Shown here: positions 45,147 to 55,112 of the stretch, one piece after another
Layout of the letters: each line of letters begins with the position of its first letter
Position numbering within the stretch: the stretch's first letter is position 1
From: an uncultured Clostridium sp.
Lineage (GTDB): Bacteria; Bacillota; Clostridia; TANB77; CAG-508
Direction: 5' to 3'
NCBI GenBank assembly: GCA_900555615.1
Contig: USMB01000001.1
Coordinates: 74,495-138,494 of the forward strand
DNA length: 64,000 nt
The notes under the pieces: model-generated
Seen by the model: only the letters and a program-made list of their open reading frames with translations
What the model was told of the DNA's origin: nothing
Databases searched by the model: none
Translations under genes and position numbers: made by a program

Positions 45147-45437
45147 ATGCAAATATATAAAGTACCATATAATTTTAACCATGAAGAAAAAATATTTGGA
45201 GGCTATCTATCTATAAGACAAGCAATATACATGGTTATAGGAGCATCAACAGCAGGGATTTTATTTGTGCCGTTTATACCAATGTTTATAAAGGTGTTGC
45301 TATTTTTGAGTTTTGCAAGTATCTTTGTGTCATTTGCTTTTTTGAAAGTAGATGAAACAAATGCAGATAAATACTTTACTTATATTTTAAAATACTTTTT
45401 TAAAAATAAAAAATACATTTTAGAGAAAGGTAAGTAG
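45147..45437 (+). CDS. PrgI family protein (VirB3-like)
   Basis: 96 residues. It begins MQIYKVPYNFNHEEKIFGGYLSIRQAIYMVIG, the standard opening of PrgI proteins, and has two membrane helices (about 27-65). PrgI is the small inner-membrane component placed just before VirB4 in Gram-positive conjugation systems. GGAGGAT fits ATG 45147 better than the in-frame ATG 45132. The TraC-like gene follows 2 bp later. Confidence 0.88.
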   Translation: MQIYKVPYNFNHEEKIFGGYLSIRQAIYMVIGASTAGILFVPFIPMFIKVLLFLSFASIFVSFAFLKVDETNADKYFTYILKYFFKNKKYILEKGK

Positions 45438-45439
45438 AT

Positions 45440-46150
45440 ATGATTATTACAATAATTTTTATGTTGGCAAGTTTAGGGTTAATTATATTCTTGCCGATAT
45501 ATGTAAAAAATAAAAATGATTTTTATAAATTAGGTTCGAAAGAAAAAATGAGTTTAAAAAAACAAAAGAAAAGCATTACAACGATTTTTGGAATAGAAGA
45601 AATCAGGAATGGAATTATAAGTGCTAATGGTACTCGCTCAATAATTGTAGAACTAGGAAGCATTGAATATAGATTGTTAAATGATGAAGAACAAAATAAT
45701 ATAGATGTACTACTTACAAAATTATCAAAAACATTTTCGTTTCAGACACAATTTTTTAGCACGATAGAAAAAATTGATACGACAGATAAAGTAGAGAAAA
45801 TAAGAGAAAATGTTGATAATCAAAAGAATAGTAAAATTAAAGAATATGGAGAGAGTATTATCGAATACTTAGAAGATATAATGAAAGAAAACAATCTATA
45901 TGTCAGAAAAAATTATCTAATAGCTTCATCAAACGAACCATTCTTAAAGGCGGATTTGGATTTGGAAGAATTTTTTCAAAATCTAAAATTCAGTTTAGCT
46001 GGAATTAAAGTGTCAGCAAGACTATTGTCTGATACTGAAATAATTGAACTTTTGCATAAAGAATTAAATAAAAATTCCAATGAAAAAATTAAAAATATAA
46101 TTGAGGAAGGAGGTATGGATTTTTGTGTTGAATCTAAAATCAAAGAATAG
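45440..46150 (+). CDS. TraC-like T4SS protein
   Basis: 236 residues: a single N-terminal membrane helix (about 3-23), then a soluble domain beginning LKKQKKSITTIFGIEEIRNGII and VELGSIEYRLLNDEEQNNIDVLL. This resembles the N-terminal substrate or TraC-like domain that precedes the ATPase in VirB4/TraC proteins, here as a separate gene. Its last 26 bp overlap the start region of virB4 in another frame. The membrane helix suggests it tethers the ATPase to the channel. Confidence 0.65.
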   Translation: MIITIIFMLASLGLIIFLPIYVKNKNDFYKLGSKEKMSLKKQKKSITTIFGIEEIRNGIISANGTRSIIVELGSIEYRLLNDEEQNNIDVLLTKLSKTFSFQTQFFSTIEKIDTTDKVEKIRENVDNQKNSKIKEYGESIIEYLEDIMKENNLYVRKNYLIASSNEPFLKADLDLEEFFQNLKFSLAGIKVSARLLSDTEIIELLHKELNKNSNEKIKNIIEEGGMDFCVESKIKE

Positions 46151-48003
46151 AAGCAAAGAAAAAAAGATTTCTATTGAAAAGACCAAAAAAAAGAATTCAA
46201 AGAAAAAGCAAATAGACATATTTTCAAAATCACCAGAATTAATAGAACTAATCATTCCAGATTGTATTGAGGAAAAGAGAGATTACATAGTTTTAGGTGA
46301 AAATAGATATTCCAGAAGTTTTGTAGTATCAGCATATCCTAACAGAACGTATTTAGGATGGTTAGATAGAATTTTTGCGTTGCTTCGGAGATGTGACACT
46401 AAGTATTATTAGTAGACCTGCAAATGAAGACAGTGTAATAAGACAGTTAAATAAAAAAGTAACTATATTAGAGTCGGAAAGGCAAACTTATGAATCAAAA
46501 GGAAATATAGAACTGATTCATCCATTGGAGCGAATGATTTTTGATTATGATGATATCAGAAAAAAAATACAAATGTCAAATGATAAATTATTTTTTATAA
46601 CGATATTATTAAGAATCAATGCTACTAATTTAGAAGAATTAGATGTAAAAAGTAATTTGCTTAAAAATGAGTTTGCAAAAATATCAGCAAAAGCGAGAAC
46701 ATTGAACTTTAGACAATTTGATGGATTAAAGTCAAACTTACCTCTAAATTATTTAAATATTTATGATTACGAAAGAAATATAACAACAAACGGACTGGCA
46801 ACTATGTTTCCAATTGCAAATTCAAATGTAGCATCAAGTGCAAATGGAGTTCCGATTGGTAGAAATTATTTTACTGGTCTACCAGTATATTTAGATACTT
46901 TTGATAATAGTTTGACTAATCCTCATATTGTTATTTTAGGGGTTACTGGTGCAGGAAAATCAGTTGCAATGGATACAATTTCATCGAGATCACTTGTTAC
47001 TAAAAATACTCAATCAGCAATTTTAGATATAGAAGGTGAATACAAGAGAAGAGTAAATAGTTTATCAGGAAGAATTATAGAAATAAAACAAGGGGTGCCA
47101 GCAGGTATAAATATTTTTGACATAGATGTTGAACAAGAAGAAAACGGACTTGAAAAGGTAAATATTCTAAACAAGGTGGCAGAAATAAGAGCAATTCTTT
47201 CAGGAATAATGAAAAATTATATGGACAGGACTTTGAACGCAAAAGAATTAGTGGATATCGAAGAAAGTGTAATAGAAACATACAGAGAAAAAGGTATAAC
47301 AACAAATAAAGAAAGTATATATGAAAAACACGGTGGAAGACTTGGAGACAAACTTACACTAGGTAAAATAAAAAAGAAAATGCCAACTTTATCAGATTTT
47401 CAAAGAATTTTATCTAAGAAAAGTAATTCTAAAGAACTTTCAGAAATTTTAACAGGTTTCTTAAAAGGTAAAAGTTTAGGAATGTTTGATTGTACAAGTA
47501 ACATAAATGTTAATGACTGTTGCATAGATTTTGATTTATCAAGTATAACAGATGAGGTAACTAAGTTTTATGCGTCAATGGTAATTACAACTTGGATAAC
47601 CGAGAAATACATGAGAAGGTCTGATTTGTATGTAGAAAAATCGGTATATATAGATGAAGCATGGACAATGCTTAAATATGAAGAAACAGCAAATTTCATT
47701 GAGAATTTGGCAAGAAGAGCAAGAAAAAGAGGCGTAAGACTTGTAATTGCTACTCAACTTCCAGAAGAATTAATAGATAGTGGGCAAGGTAGAGCAATAC
47801 TAAATTGTTGTGGTACTGCAATTTTAATGAAACAATCTCCAATAAGCGTGGACAAAGTAATAGAATACTTTAAACTATCAATCGGGACAAGAGATTTTTT
47901 GCTTAAAGCAAGACCAGGAGAGGCCCTTCTAGATATGGAAGGAACAATATCAGCTATAGCTATTGAAGTATTAGATAAAGAAAAAGAAATGCTTAAAGTA
48001 TAA
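46125..48003 (+). CDS. virB4: VirB4-type conjugation ATPase, interrupted by a +1 frameshift at CTT-CGG-A
   Basis: T4SS motor ATPase, about 625 residues when read across the shift. The first part starts at GTG 46125 (AGGAAGGAGGT upstream), has a Lys-rich N-terminus and reads LIIPDCIEEKRDYIVLGENRY and YPNRTYLGWLDRIFALL to 46385. The frame then goes to CGG and stops at 46412. Skipping C46386 gives GGA GAT and continues GDVTLSIISRPANEDSVIRQLNKKV to 48003. Walker A is GVTGAGKSVAMD, Walker B SVYIDEAWTML, with ARKRGVRLVIATQLPEEL behind. The +1 reading restores the expected LGDV-type sequence. The second frame alone would lack the N-terminus. Mutation, sequencing error or programmed shift remain open. 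Confidence 0.85.
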
Positions 48004-48015
48004 GGAGGGATAAAC

Positions 48016-49467
48016 TTGAAGAAATTTAAGAAAATAATTGCAAGTATTATAATTGTACTTGTTTTTTTATGCTCATTTATCCCTATATCTCAGGCTAGTT
48101 TTTTTACAAATAATTTAGGTGGAGGAGATTCAGAGGAAAAGTCTGAAATAGAAGAAACAATTGATAGTGATGATGGCGGAATATTTGAAAAGATAATTGC
48201 AAAAATGATAGGTGGAATTGCTGAAACAGTACTTAATCTAACAACAAACAAACAGTTTGGAATAGGTTTTCTAAACTATGATGAATTAATATTTGCAAAA
48301 GGTTCAACAGATATATCACCATTTACTGAAAATCAATGGGATGACATGATGAAATGGTATAAAGTAATGAGTTTGATTGCTGGAAGTTTAATATTAATTG
48401 TAGTTGTAATAACGGCCTATAAGGTGATTATCGGAGGATATAGCATAGATAAAAGAAATGAAGCAAAAGATAGCCTCATGAGATTATTTTTCGGTGCTGT
48501 ATCAATAGGATTTGCTCCACTGTTTGTAAAATTTTTATTATTTTTGAACAATAATCTAGTCCATATACTTGTAGGGTATTCAAATGGCAGTTTAGATGAT
48601 TTATTAGGAAATGGTGTAATATCGAATATTAGAACAGGGAATGCAATAGCCACATCAATAGTAATTGCAATGTTTGCATATTTATTTTTTAAGTTAAATG
48701 TAAAGTTTATTATAAGACAATTTACTATACTCGTTTTTACATTATTTACACCAATAATTTCCATAATGTGGATGATTAATAAAAGAACAATCGGAGCATC
48801 AATCTGGTTTGGGCAAATATTAATAAATGTATTTATGCAGTTTATTTATGCTTTTTTGTTTTTAATATATATGAACTTTTTGCCAAAATCAGGAGGCTGG
48901 GCAACATCTATTCTATGGGCAATGATGATATTACCTATTGCAGAGGCACTTCAAAATACTCTTCAAAACTTAATTTCACGAGTTGCGGGTGTAAACAATG
49001 ATGAGTTAGCAACAAGAGGAATAGGAATGTCTGGAGCAATGGCACATAGTATAAAAGCTTTAATGTATCAATTCCAAAGTCCAAATACACAGGTAGCAAA
49101 TAATAATACAAGTTTTTTAGGACGAATGTTTAAAACTGAAAGTAATGAAACAAAAGAAATGACAGAAATGAGGTCAACACCAATGGAGCAGACGCCAATG
49201 AAAACTACCAATATTAATGGAACACCTATGAAATCAAAGAACATTGCACAAGATGTGAATCAAACTGCTCAAAGACCTAATTTTGGAAAAGCAATGTTTA
49301 ATACTGGAAAAGAAGCAATGAATCTTGGAATGTATATGGCTGAAGGGAAAAATTTTGGAAATAGCAGAAACTTTAATAAATTTAAAAACAATAATAAAGG
49401 AACAAAAACAGATAATAAAACAAAAGAAAATATTAGCATAAACATACAGGAGAATGATGAAAATTGA
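48016..49467 (+). CDS. VirB6/TrbL-like polytopic T4SS channel protein
   Basis: 483 residues from TTG 48016 (AAGGAGG upstream). An N-terminal signal-like helix is followed by an extracytoplasmic acidic stretch and then about six membrane helices (roughly residues 115-335). A conserved-looking WMINKRTIGASIWFGQILINVFMQFIYAFLF segment lies in the middle. The hydrophilic C-terminus (about 370-483) is rich in Asn, Lys, Thr and Met, with repeated PMxTT/PMKS units. This is the layout of TrbL/VirB6-like channel subunits. The stop overlaps the next start (TTGA). Confidence 0.78.
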   Translation: MKKFKKIIASIIIVLVFLCSFIPISQASFFTNNLGGGDSEEKSEIEETIDSDDGGIFEKIIAKMIGGIAETVLNLTTNKQFGIGFLNYDELIFAKGSTDISPFTENQWDDMMKWYKVMSLIAGSLILIVVVITAYKVIIGGYSIDKRNEAKDSLMRLFFGAVSIGFAPLFVKFLLFLNNNLVHILVGYSNGSLDDLLGNGVISNIRTGNAIATSIVIAMFAYLFFKLNVKFIIRQFTILVFTLFTPIISIMWMINKRTIGASIWFGQILINVFMQFIYAFLFLIYMNFLPKSGGWATSILWAMMILPIAEALQNTLQNLISRVAGVNNDELATRGIGMSGAMAHSIKALMYQFQSPNTQVANNNTSFLGRMFKTESNETKEMTEMRSTPMEQTPMKTTNINGTPMKSKNIAQDVNQTAQRPNFGKAMFNTGKEAMNLGMYMAEGKNFGNSRNFNKFKNNNKGTKTDNKTKENISINIQENDEN

Positions 49468-50186
49468 AAAATGTAAATACAAAAAAAATAATATTTGTAC
49501 TTATTCAACCTCTTTTAATGCCTATAATTTTAATTGTAATATTGCTTTTGCTTGTTTGCTACATAACAGATATTTTTTATATAGGAATAGCAAATGAGGA
49601 TAAAAGTAACATGAAAGAAGAATTGAAATATTATACACAAGCTGAATATACAAAAGAAGACTGTGATGTTTTTTTCGGAAGTGTTGAAGAGTTTATATCG
49701 AATTTATTTAATGAACAAATTGTAGAAGATGCTGACTGGCCTGTGTATGGAAGTAGAAAAATAACAAGTGAATTTGGATATAGAAAAGCACCAACAGAAG
49801 GTGCATCAACATTCCACAACGGAATAGATATTGCAGCAAGTGAAGGAACAAAATTAGTTGCTGTAATAGATGGAACTGTAACAAAAACTGGTTGGAATGG
49901 TGCCGGAGGTTTTACAATAATTTTAACTTCAGGAGAATATGTATTTTCATATTGCCATTCTGACCCTAATTTTATGGTTAATGTAGGTGATAAAGTAAAA
50001 AAGGGACAAGTTATTGGAAAAGTTGGACCAAAAAATATATATGGCGTACAAGGAAACCCATATGTTGATGAAAAAGGAGAATCAACAAATGGTGCAACAA
50101 CTGGTACACATTGTCATTTTTCTATTAAAAAGAATGGTGAGTATATGAATCCATTAGATATATTAGAAAAAGGAGGCTTATTTTAG
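49464..50186 (+). CDS. M23 (LytM-type) peptidase of the T4SS
   Basis: 240 residues from TTG 49464, which overlaps the preceding stop. One N-terminal membrane helix (about 9-35) anchors an extracytoplasmic M23 domain: GSRKITSEFGYRKAPTEGASTFHNGIDIA, VIDGTVTKTGW, YVFSYCHSD, VKKGQVIGKVG and GTHCHFSIKKNGEYMNPLDIL. The zinc ligands expected from the family (His and Asp of FHNGID, His of THCHF) are all visible. It would cut peptidoglycan to let the transfer channel pass. There is no NlpC/P60 or lysozyme domain as in other Gram-positive systems. Confidence 0.9.
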   Translation: MKNVNTKKIIFVLIQPLLMPIILIVILLLLVCYITDIFYIGIANEDKSNMKEELKYYTQAEYTKEDCDVFFGSVEEFISNLFNEQIVEDADWPVYGSRKITSEFGYRKAPTEGASTFHNGIDIAASEGTKLVAVIDGTVTKTGWNGAGGFTIILTSGEYVFSYCHSDPNFMVNVGDKVKKGQVIGKVGPKNIYGVQGNPYVDEKGESTNGATTGTHCHFSIKKNGEYMNPLDILEKGGLF

Positions 50187-50600
50187 ATGGTAGTTATATA
50201 TACTGGAAGTAATGAAATTGATAAAATCTTAGAAAGTGAAATAAAAGGCTCAATGGTGGTTAGTTACGCAGATTTTATTATAGAAGATGATAAATTTAGA
50301 AATCAAACAGTAATATTAGCAAGTAGTGCGATAGAAAAAGATTTTAGAGAATTTTTATTTTTACTTAGAAGTAAGAATATTAGAGTAATTTTACTGCTTA
50401 AAAACGAAAAATCAAAAGAAACAAAAATTGCTTTGGAAAGTGGAATATATGATTTGGTATTTGGAAACTTTTATCCAAGTCAAATAAAAGAAATATTGGA
50501 TAATCCAAAGAAATTCGAAGATATTGCGAAAATATATAAAAAACAATTTAATTTACAAATAAAAAAAGGAAGGGGTGAAAAAATGAATGAAAAAAGGTAA
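50187..50600 (+). CDS. Receiver-like alpha/beta protein, 137 aa
   Basis: Starts directly behind the peptidase stop. Alternating strands and helices (MVVIYTGSNEIDKIL, GSMVVSYADFIIEDD, QTVILASSAI, KNIRVILLLKNEKSKETKIALESGIYDLVFGNFYPSQIKEIL) resemble response-regulator receiver or CpaE N-terminal folds, without the usual phosphoryl-acceptor Asp pocket being certain. The C-terminus is basic. It overlaps the sortase gene by 14 bp. A role in control or assembly of the secretion or surface system is only suggested by position. Confidence 0.5.
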   Translation: MVVIYTGSNEIDKILESEIKGSMVVSYADFIIEDDKFRNQTVILASSAIEKDFREFLFLLRSKNIRVILLLKNEKSKETKIALESGIYDLVFGNFYPSQIKEILDNPKKFEDIAKIYKKQFNLQIKKGRGEKMNEKR

Positions 50601-51276
50601 GAAGATATTAATTACAACGCTTATAATTATAGTGTTTATAGGAATAGTATTTTTTACATATAAGGTATTAGCTGAAAGACAAAGAGCAAATAAAAATCAA
50701 GAATACAAGTTAAATGGGTACATCATAAAAACTATTGAAAAACAAAAAGATGATTTTGACGACAACGTATTAGATGAAAACATAATATTAGAAGAACATA
50801 CTACAACTGAAACGAATAATGTGAATATCACGAAACAAATTATGTATGATGGAATATTATCTGAAACTAATTTAGAATATGATGATAATTCAATAGGTAT
50901 AATAGAAGTTCCTAAAATAGGATTAGTAGCACCAATTAAAGATGGAACAGATTTAGAAATATTAGCAAAATATGTAGGACATTTCAGCAATAGTAGTGTT
51001 TGGGATGGCAATGTAGCACTTGCAGCACACAATAGAGGAACTTCTGTTAAACATTATTTTGACAGAATCAATGAATTAGTAAACGGAGATATAATTATAT
51101 ATAAGAGCAAATTAGGTGAAAGAACTTACGAAGTAATCAGTAGTAAAGAAATAGCAAGTACTGATTGGTCTGTAACAGAGAACAATGCCAATGAAAACAA
51201 TACAATTACTCTAATTACATGCATTAAAAACCAACCAGAAAAAAGATTATGCATAGTTGCTAAAGAAAAAAATTAA
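50587..51276 (+). CDS. Sortase
   Basis: Transpeptidase that cleaves LPxTG-type signals and links proteins to the wall or to pili; 229 residues. N-terminal membrane helix (about 6-26), linker, then the sortase barrel: IGIIEVPKIGLVAPIKDGTD, VGHFSNSSVWDGNVALAAHNRG with the catalytic His, and TLITCIKNQPEKRLCIVA with the catalytic Cys and Arg. The layout is close to class D-like sortases. The AAGGGGTGA upstream lies in the end of the preceding gene. The likely substrate is the adhesin at 52240, which ends in LPKTGF. Confidence 0.93.
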   Translation: MKKGKKILITTLIIIVFIGIVFFTYKVLAERQRANKNQEYKLNGYIIKTIEKQKDDFDDNVLDENIILEEHTTTETNNVNITKQIMYDGILSETNLEYDDNSIGIIEVPKIGLVAPIKDGTDLEILAKYVGHFSNSSVWDGNVALAAHNRGTSVKHYFDRINELVNGDIIIYKSKLGERTYEVISSKEIASTDWSVTENNANENNTITLITCIKNQPEKRLCIVAKEKN

Positions 51277-51285
51277 CTCAAATTT

Positions 51286-51324
51286 TTTCTCAAGTTGAAA
51301 ATTGCATATTTCAGATCCTATACT
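51286..51324 (+). promoter_or_regulatory. Element promoter with palindrome over the -35
   Basis: TTGAAA (51295-51300), 18-bp spacer, TATACT (51319-51324). The -35 is inside TTTCTCAAGTTGAAA (51286-51300), related to the perfect palindrome TTTCTCAGCTTGAGAAA at 59991-60007, where the arrangement is the same. A shared repressor is plausible. Confidence 0.6.
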
Positions 51325-51370
51325 TGTAAAAAGAAACTATGAAAGTTTCAAATCAAAGGAGGGATTTTTT

Positions 51371-52180
51371 ATGCGAAAAAAACTTATAATAGGAATTGTC
51401 ACAATGGTTTTAACTATAATATTTGGAAAATGTGAAATTTTAGAAAAAACAGAAACCAATATTGAGGCTATATCTAAAGAAGAGATTACAAAGCAAGAAG
51501 AAATTGAAGTAGAAGAAAAAATACTAATTGCTAAGGAGGAAATTGCAACAGAAGCGAAAGAAGAGGAAATAGTAGACTTACAAACAAAAGAAAAACAAGA
51601 AATTGAAACAACAGCAAAGGAGGTGATAAAGACTGAAATACCAAAGAAAGAAGAAAGTTTGGGTTCAAAAGAAATACAAAAAATGGATGTTGTAATTAAT
51701 AAAAGTCCAGGGGAAATAAATGGACCAGGAGAAAATAAATTTCAAGAAGAGAAAATTGAAGAACCTATCAAAACAACGGAAAGTCAAGAGGAACAAAAGA
51801 TTAAGACGGAAGAAAACATATTAATAGAAACAAAACAAGCAGAAATACCAGAAAAAATACAAGAAGAAAAAATGGTACAAGATTCAAAAGAAAAGATGAT
51901 ATATAATAAAAATGCTACACAAAAATTAATTGATGATATAAATGAATTTGCTAAGCAAAATACTAGCCTTTGGGATGCAAACGGAAACAAATTATATAAA
52001 ATTGAAATAGTAGAAAGCTTAGTTGGTGGAAATTATATGTCTCCATATAAAAAACATCAAGTTGCAGGGGTAGTATTAAACGTTTTTCCTGTAAAATTTT
52101 TAGTGTATGCGATTGACATAGAAAAAGATGGATTCACAAAAGAAACAAGATATTATATTGATGTAGCAAGTTTAAATTAA
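51371..52180 (+). CDS. Secreted Glu/Lys-rich protein, 269 aa
   Basis: An N-terminal signal-like helix (KKLIIGIVTMVLTIIFG) is followed at once by a Cys (GKCEIL), but the context is not a proper lipobox. About 150 residues of low-complexity Glu, Lys, Ile and Thr, probably a long charged stalk, lead to a C-terminal globular domain (LIDDINEFAKQNTSLWDANGNKLYKIEIVESLVGG to YYIDVASLN). The frame opens at 51302, but AAAGGAGGG fits ATG 51371. It sits between sortase and adhesin, so a surface or spacer role is inferred. No family recognised. Confidence 0.65.
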   Translation: MRKKLIIGIVTMVLTIIFGKCEILEKTETNIEAISKEEITKQEEIEVEEKILIAKEEIATEAKEEEIVDLQTKEKQEIETTAKEVIKTEIPKKEESLGSKEIQKMDVVINKSPGEINGPGENKFQEEKIEEPIKTTESQEEQKIKTEENILIETKQAEIPEKIQEEKMVQDSKEKMIYNKNATQKLIDDINEFAKQNTSLWDANGNKLYKIEIVESLVGGNYMSPYKKHQVAGVVLNVFPVKFLVYAIDIEKDGFTKETRYYIDVASLN

Positions 52181-52187
52181 AAAAGAG

Positions 52188-52221
52188 AAAGCATTAGTCT
52201 AAAAAAGACGATGCTTTTTTT
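52188..52221 (+). terminator. Terminator or attenuator before the adhesin gene
   Basis: AAAGCAT-TAGTC and GACG-ATGCTTT pair around an A-rich loop and are followed by T7. The adhesin start lies 19 nt downstream and no promoter is seen between, so read-through would set adhesin expression. Confidence 0.8.
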
Positions 52222-52239
52222 AGTGGAAGGAGAATTTTA

Positions 52240-54825
52240 ATGAAAAATAAAAAAGTTCAAAAAATAACAAGTTCATTTATACTAGTATTTATGATACTTG
52301 CTCAATTTATAACAGTACTTAATCCAGTATTAGCGGCCTCAATAGGAGATGTAGTAGATATAGTGTCTCTTGGAGAATGTGGAAGAGACTTATTATATCA
52401 AAAAGATACAGGAGTAATCACTAGTGTAATAACCCATCATGTAGTTTATAATGAAAATGGAAAACAATATCCAGTATACTGCCTAGATGTAACATTGCCA
52501 GGAGTTGATTCAGAAGACGACAGTTATGGGGTAACAGTGGGCTCTATGGATCAAATTGCAAATAATCAAGCTGTATGGAGAGTTATAATGAATGGATATC
52601 CATATAAAACAGCAGCAGAAATGGGATTAGAAACTGATGGACAAGCTTTTCAAGTAACAAAACAAGCAATCTATTGTGTATTAGGACAAAAAGACCCAAG
52701 CAGATATTATGGAAAAGGTGATATAGGAAAAGCACAAGCAAATAAAGTAAAAGAATTAGCTAATATAGGTCTTAACGGGACACAGACATATACAGATCCT
52801 GTTATAACTACAACGGCTACAACAACAGCAGGCATAGACAACATAAATTCTAATTATATTTCACAAACATTTGTAATAGATAGTTCAGTAAATGCAAAAG
52901 ATATAAAAGTTATACTAGATACAACATCTGCACCAGAAGGAACTATAGTAACAGACATAAATAATAATGCAAAATCAACATTTGACAAAGGTGAAAGTTT
53001 CAAAATATTAATTCCAAGAGCAAATGCAAGGGGTGAAATAAAAGTAAATTATAGTGTAAGTGGACAATGTGAAAGTTATCCAATATTAATGGGAAAAGCT
53101 CCAAATACCTCACTACAAGATTATGTATTAACAACAGATCCTTTTATTTTAAGTAACGCAAGAGGAACAATGAGTTACAAAGCAACGGGAAAAATTGAAA
53201 TATCAAAAATTTCATACGGTGAAAGTGAAATCACGGGTACAAAAGATGGTGAAGGATTAGAAGGAGCAACATTCACAGTAGAATCAGAAGATGGAACATT
53301 TAAAACACAAGGAACAACAGATGCAAATGGAAAATTTGTAGTATCTGGCTTACAAACAGGAAAATATATTGTAACAGAGGAGTCTGCTCCAGATTATTTC
53401 TTAAAAGGAAAAGAAATTGAATTTGAAGTGATTATTGAAAATGATGGAGATGTTCAAAAAGTTACAGTTAATAATATTCCAGTTGATATTAAGGTGAATG
53501 TTGAAAAAGAAGTAGATAAAACAGAAGCACAAGTAAATGAAACAGTAACATATGAAATAGATAATATTAAAAATTTATCTAATGTTAGATTAGACAATTT
53601 TACTTTAACAGATAACCTTCCAAAAGAAGTAAGAATACAAAAATTAGAAACAGGTATATACAATCAAGATTTAAAATATTCAGTAGAATATAGTACAAAT
53701 AAGAAATCAAATGTGAAATTACAAGATGGATTAAGTACAAAAATAAATAATATACTAGATTTCTCAAACATACAACTTTCTGATGGTGAATATGTAACAT
53801 CTTATAGTTTAAAATTTGGAACAGTAAAAATAGGATTTTCAAATACATCAAAAATGAAAATTGAAACAAAAGTTGCTGAAGGAGTGGCTGATAAAACTAC
53901 ATTTGTAAATAATGTTAATGTAAATGGAGTTTATTTGGAAGCAAAAGCAGAAGATAATGATGATGCAAAAGTAAAAACTTATGAAAATATACTAAAAATT
54001 AAAAAAGTTTCAAAAGAGTATAATCAATATACCAATTTACCAGCAGGAACTCCAATCAATGCGGTTTTTGAGTTATTAGATGAAAATGAAAAATATATTA
54101 CAACTTTAAATGTAAAATCTACTGAAGAATTTGTATATAAATATTTAGAAACGGGAAAAACGTACTATTTAAAAGAAATATCAACAGACCCATACTATGT
54201 AGTAAGTGATAAACTAATACAATTTACTTTTGAAAAAAATGGAGAGGTATTAGAGTTAACCGCAGAAAATGATAATGTAAATTTAATACCAAGTGTTGAA
54301 AAAGAAGGACCAACAGAAGCTCAAAAAGGTGAAGTAATTACATATGATTTCAACAATATTGGGAATTTTTCTAATGTTGCTGTAGATAACTTTATATGGG
54401 GAGATAGACTACCAAGACAAGTAACACTTCAAAAAATAGAAACAGGTACTTGGAATGAAGGATTAACATACAAAGTTCAATATATTACAAATAAAAACAC
54501 AAATTGGAAAGAAGTAGGAACCTATAAAACAACAGAAAATTCTACTATTGATTTTACACAAGTGGAACTTTCTCAAGGCGAATATGTAACACAATTTAGA
54601 TTTATATTTGGAAAAGTAAAAGCTGGATTTACAGAGAATATCGCACCAAAAGTTTTTGCTAAAGTAAATGAAGACGTTCAGAATAATAAAATATTTGTAA
54701 ATAGAACATATGTAACTGCAATATACCAAAAAACAGAATTGCAAGCTGAGGATGAATGTCATACAGTGGTTTATACAAAAGAAGATATTAATAAAGAAAT
54801 AGAACTACCAAAAACAGGATTTTAG
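52240..54825 (+). CDS. Thioester/CnaB-type surface adhesin ending at LPKTGF
   Basis: 861 residues. A signal peptide (about 1-33, ending VLAA) is followed by a thioester-type domain with Cys81 in VYCLDVTLPG and Gln142 in KQAIYCVLGQ, then a linker and an SpaA/CnaB domain (KIEISKISYGESE to VTEESAPDYFLKG). Two homologous modules of about 150 residues follow (VEKEVDKTEAQVNETVTYEIDNI and VEKEGPTEAQKGEVITYDFNNI), separated by another CnaB-like unit. The last residues are ELPKTGF and the stop; the hydrophobic helix and basic tail of a sorting signal are absent, and only 23 bp separate the stop from the next start. It is probably the substrate of the sortase at 50587. Confidence 0.88.
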   Translation: MKNKKVQKITSSFILVFMILAQFITVLNPVLAASIGDVVDIVSLGECGRDLLYQKDTGVITSVITHHVVYNENGKQYPVYCLDVTLPGVDSEDDSYGVTVGSMDQIANNQAVWRVIMNGYPYKTAAEMGLETDGQAFQVTKQAIYCVLGQKDPSRYYGKGDIGKAQANKVKELANIGLNGTQTYTDPVITTTATTTAGIDNINSNYISQTFVIDSSVNAKDIKVILDTTSAPEGTIVTDINNNAKSTFDKGESFKILIPRANARGEIKVNYSVSGQCESYPILMGKAPNTSLQDYVLTTDPFILSNARGTMSYKATGKIEISKISYGESEITGTKDGEGLEGATFTVESEDGTFKTQGTTDANGKFVVSGLQTGKYIVTEESAPDYFLKGKEIEFEVIIENDGDVQKVTVNNIPVDIKVNVEKEVDKTEAQVNETVTYEIDNIKNLSNVRLDNFTLTDNLPKEVRIQKLETGIYNQDLKYSVEYSTNKKSNVKLQDGLSTKINNILDFSNIQLSDGEYVTSYSLKFGTVKIGFSNTSKMKIETKVAEGVADKTTFVNNVNVNGVYLEAKAEDNDDAKVKTYENILKIKKVSKEYNQYTNLPAGTPINAVFELLDENEKYITTLNVKSTEEFVYKYLETGKTYYLKEISTDPYYVVSDKLIQFTFEKNGEVLELTAENDNVNLIPSVEKEGPTEAQKGEVITYDFNNIGNFSNVAVDNFIWGDRLPRQVTLQKIETGTWNEGLTYKVQYITNKNTNWKEVGTYKTTENSTIDFTQVELSQGEYVTQFRFIFGKVKAGFTENIAPKVFAKVNEDVQNNKIFVNRTYVTAIYQKTELQAEDECHTVVYTKEDINKEIELPKTGF

Positions 54826-54848
54826 TTAAAAAGAGGAGGAAAAAGACG

Positions 54849-55106
54849 ATGTTAAATATTAGTGAAATTAGAATAAATAGAATAAGTAATCCTAGAAAAG
54901 AAGGATTCTTAGGATATGTAAGTATAATGATAGATAATTGTTTTATAATAGAAGGAATTGAATTATATGAAGGAAAGAATGGCAGATACATAATGATGCC
55001 TTTGAATGGAAAAAGCAGAAAAAGAAGAAATTCAGCATATCCAATAACAGAAGAAACAAGAAGATATTTATTAGAAGCAATATCAAATAAATATGATGAA
55101 GAATAA
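54849..55106 (+). CDS. spoVG: SpoVG family regulator
   Basis: 85 residues, the normal SpoVG length. The start LNISEIRINRISNPRKEGFLGYVSIMIDNCFIIEGIELYEGKNGRYIMMP and the ending AYPITEETRRYLLEAI match the family, which binds DNA and RNA and controls sporulation, division and surface genes. A copy inside a conjugative element between the adhesin and a resolvase-like gene may be an element-borne regulator. AGAGGAGG precedes ATG 54849. Confidence 0.9.
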   Translation: MLNISEIRINRISNPRKEGFLGYVSIMIDNCFIIEGIELYEGKNGRYIMMPLNGKSRKRRNSAYPITEETRRYLLEAISNKYDEE

Positions 55107-55112
55107 GAATTT

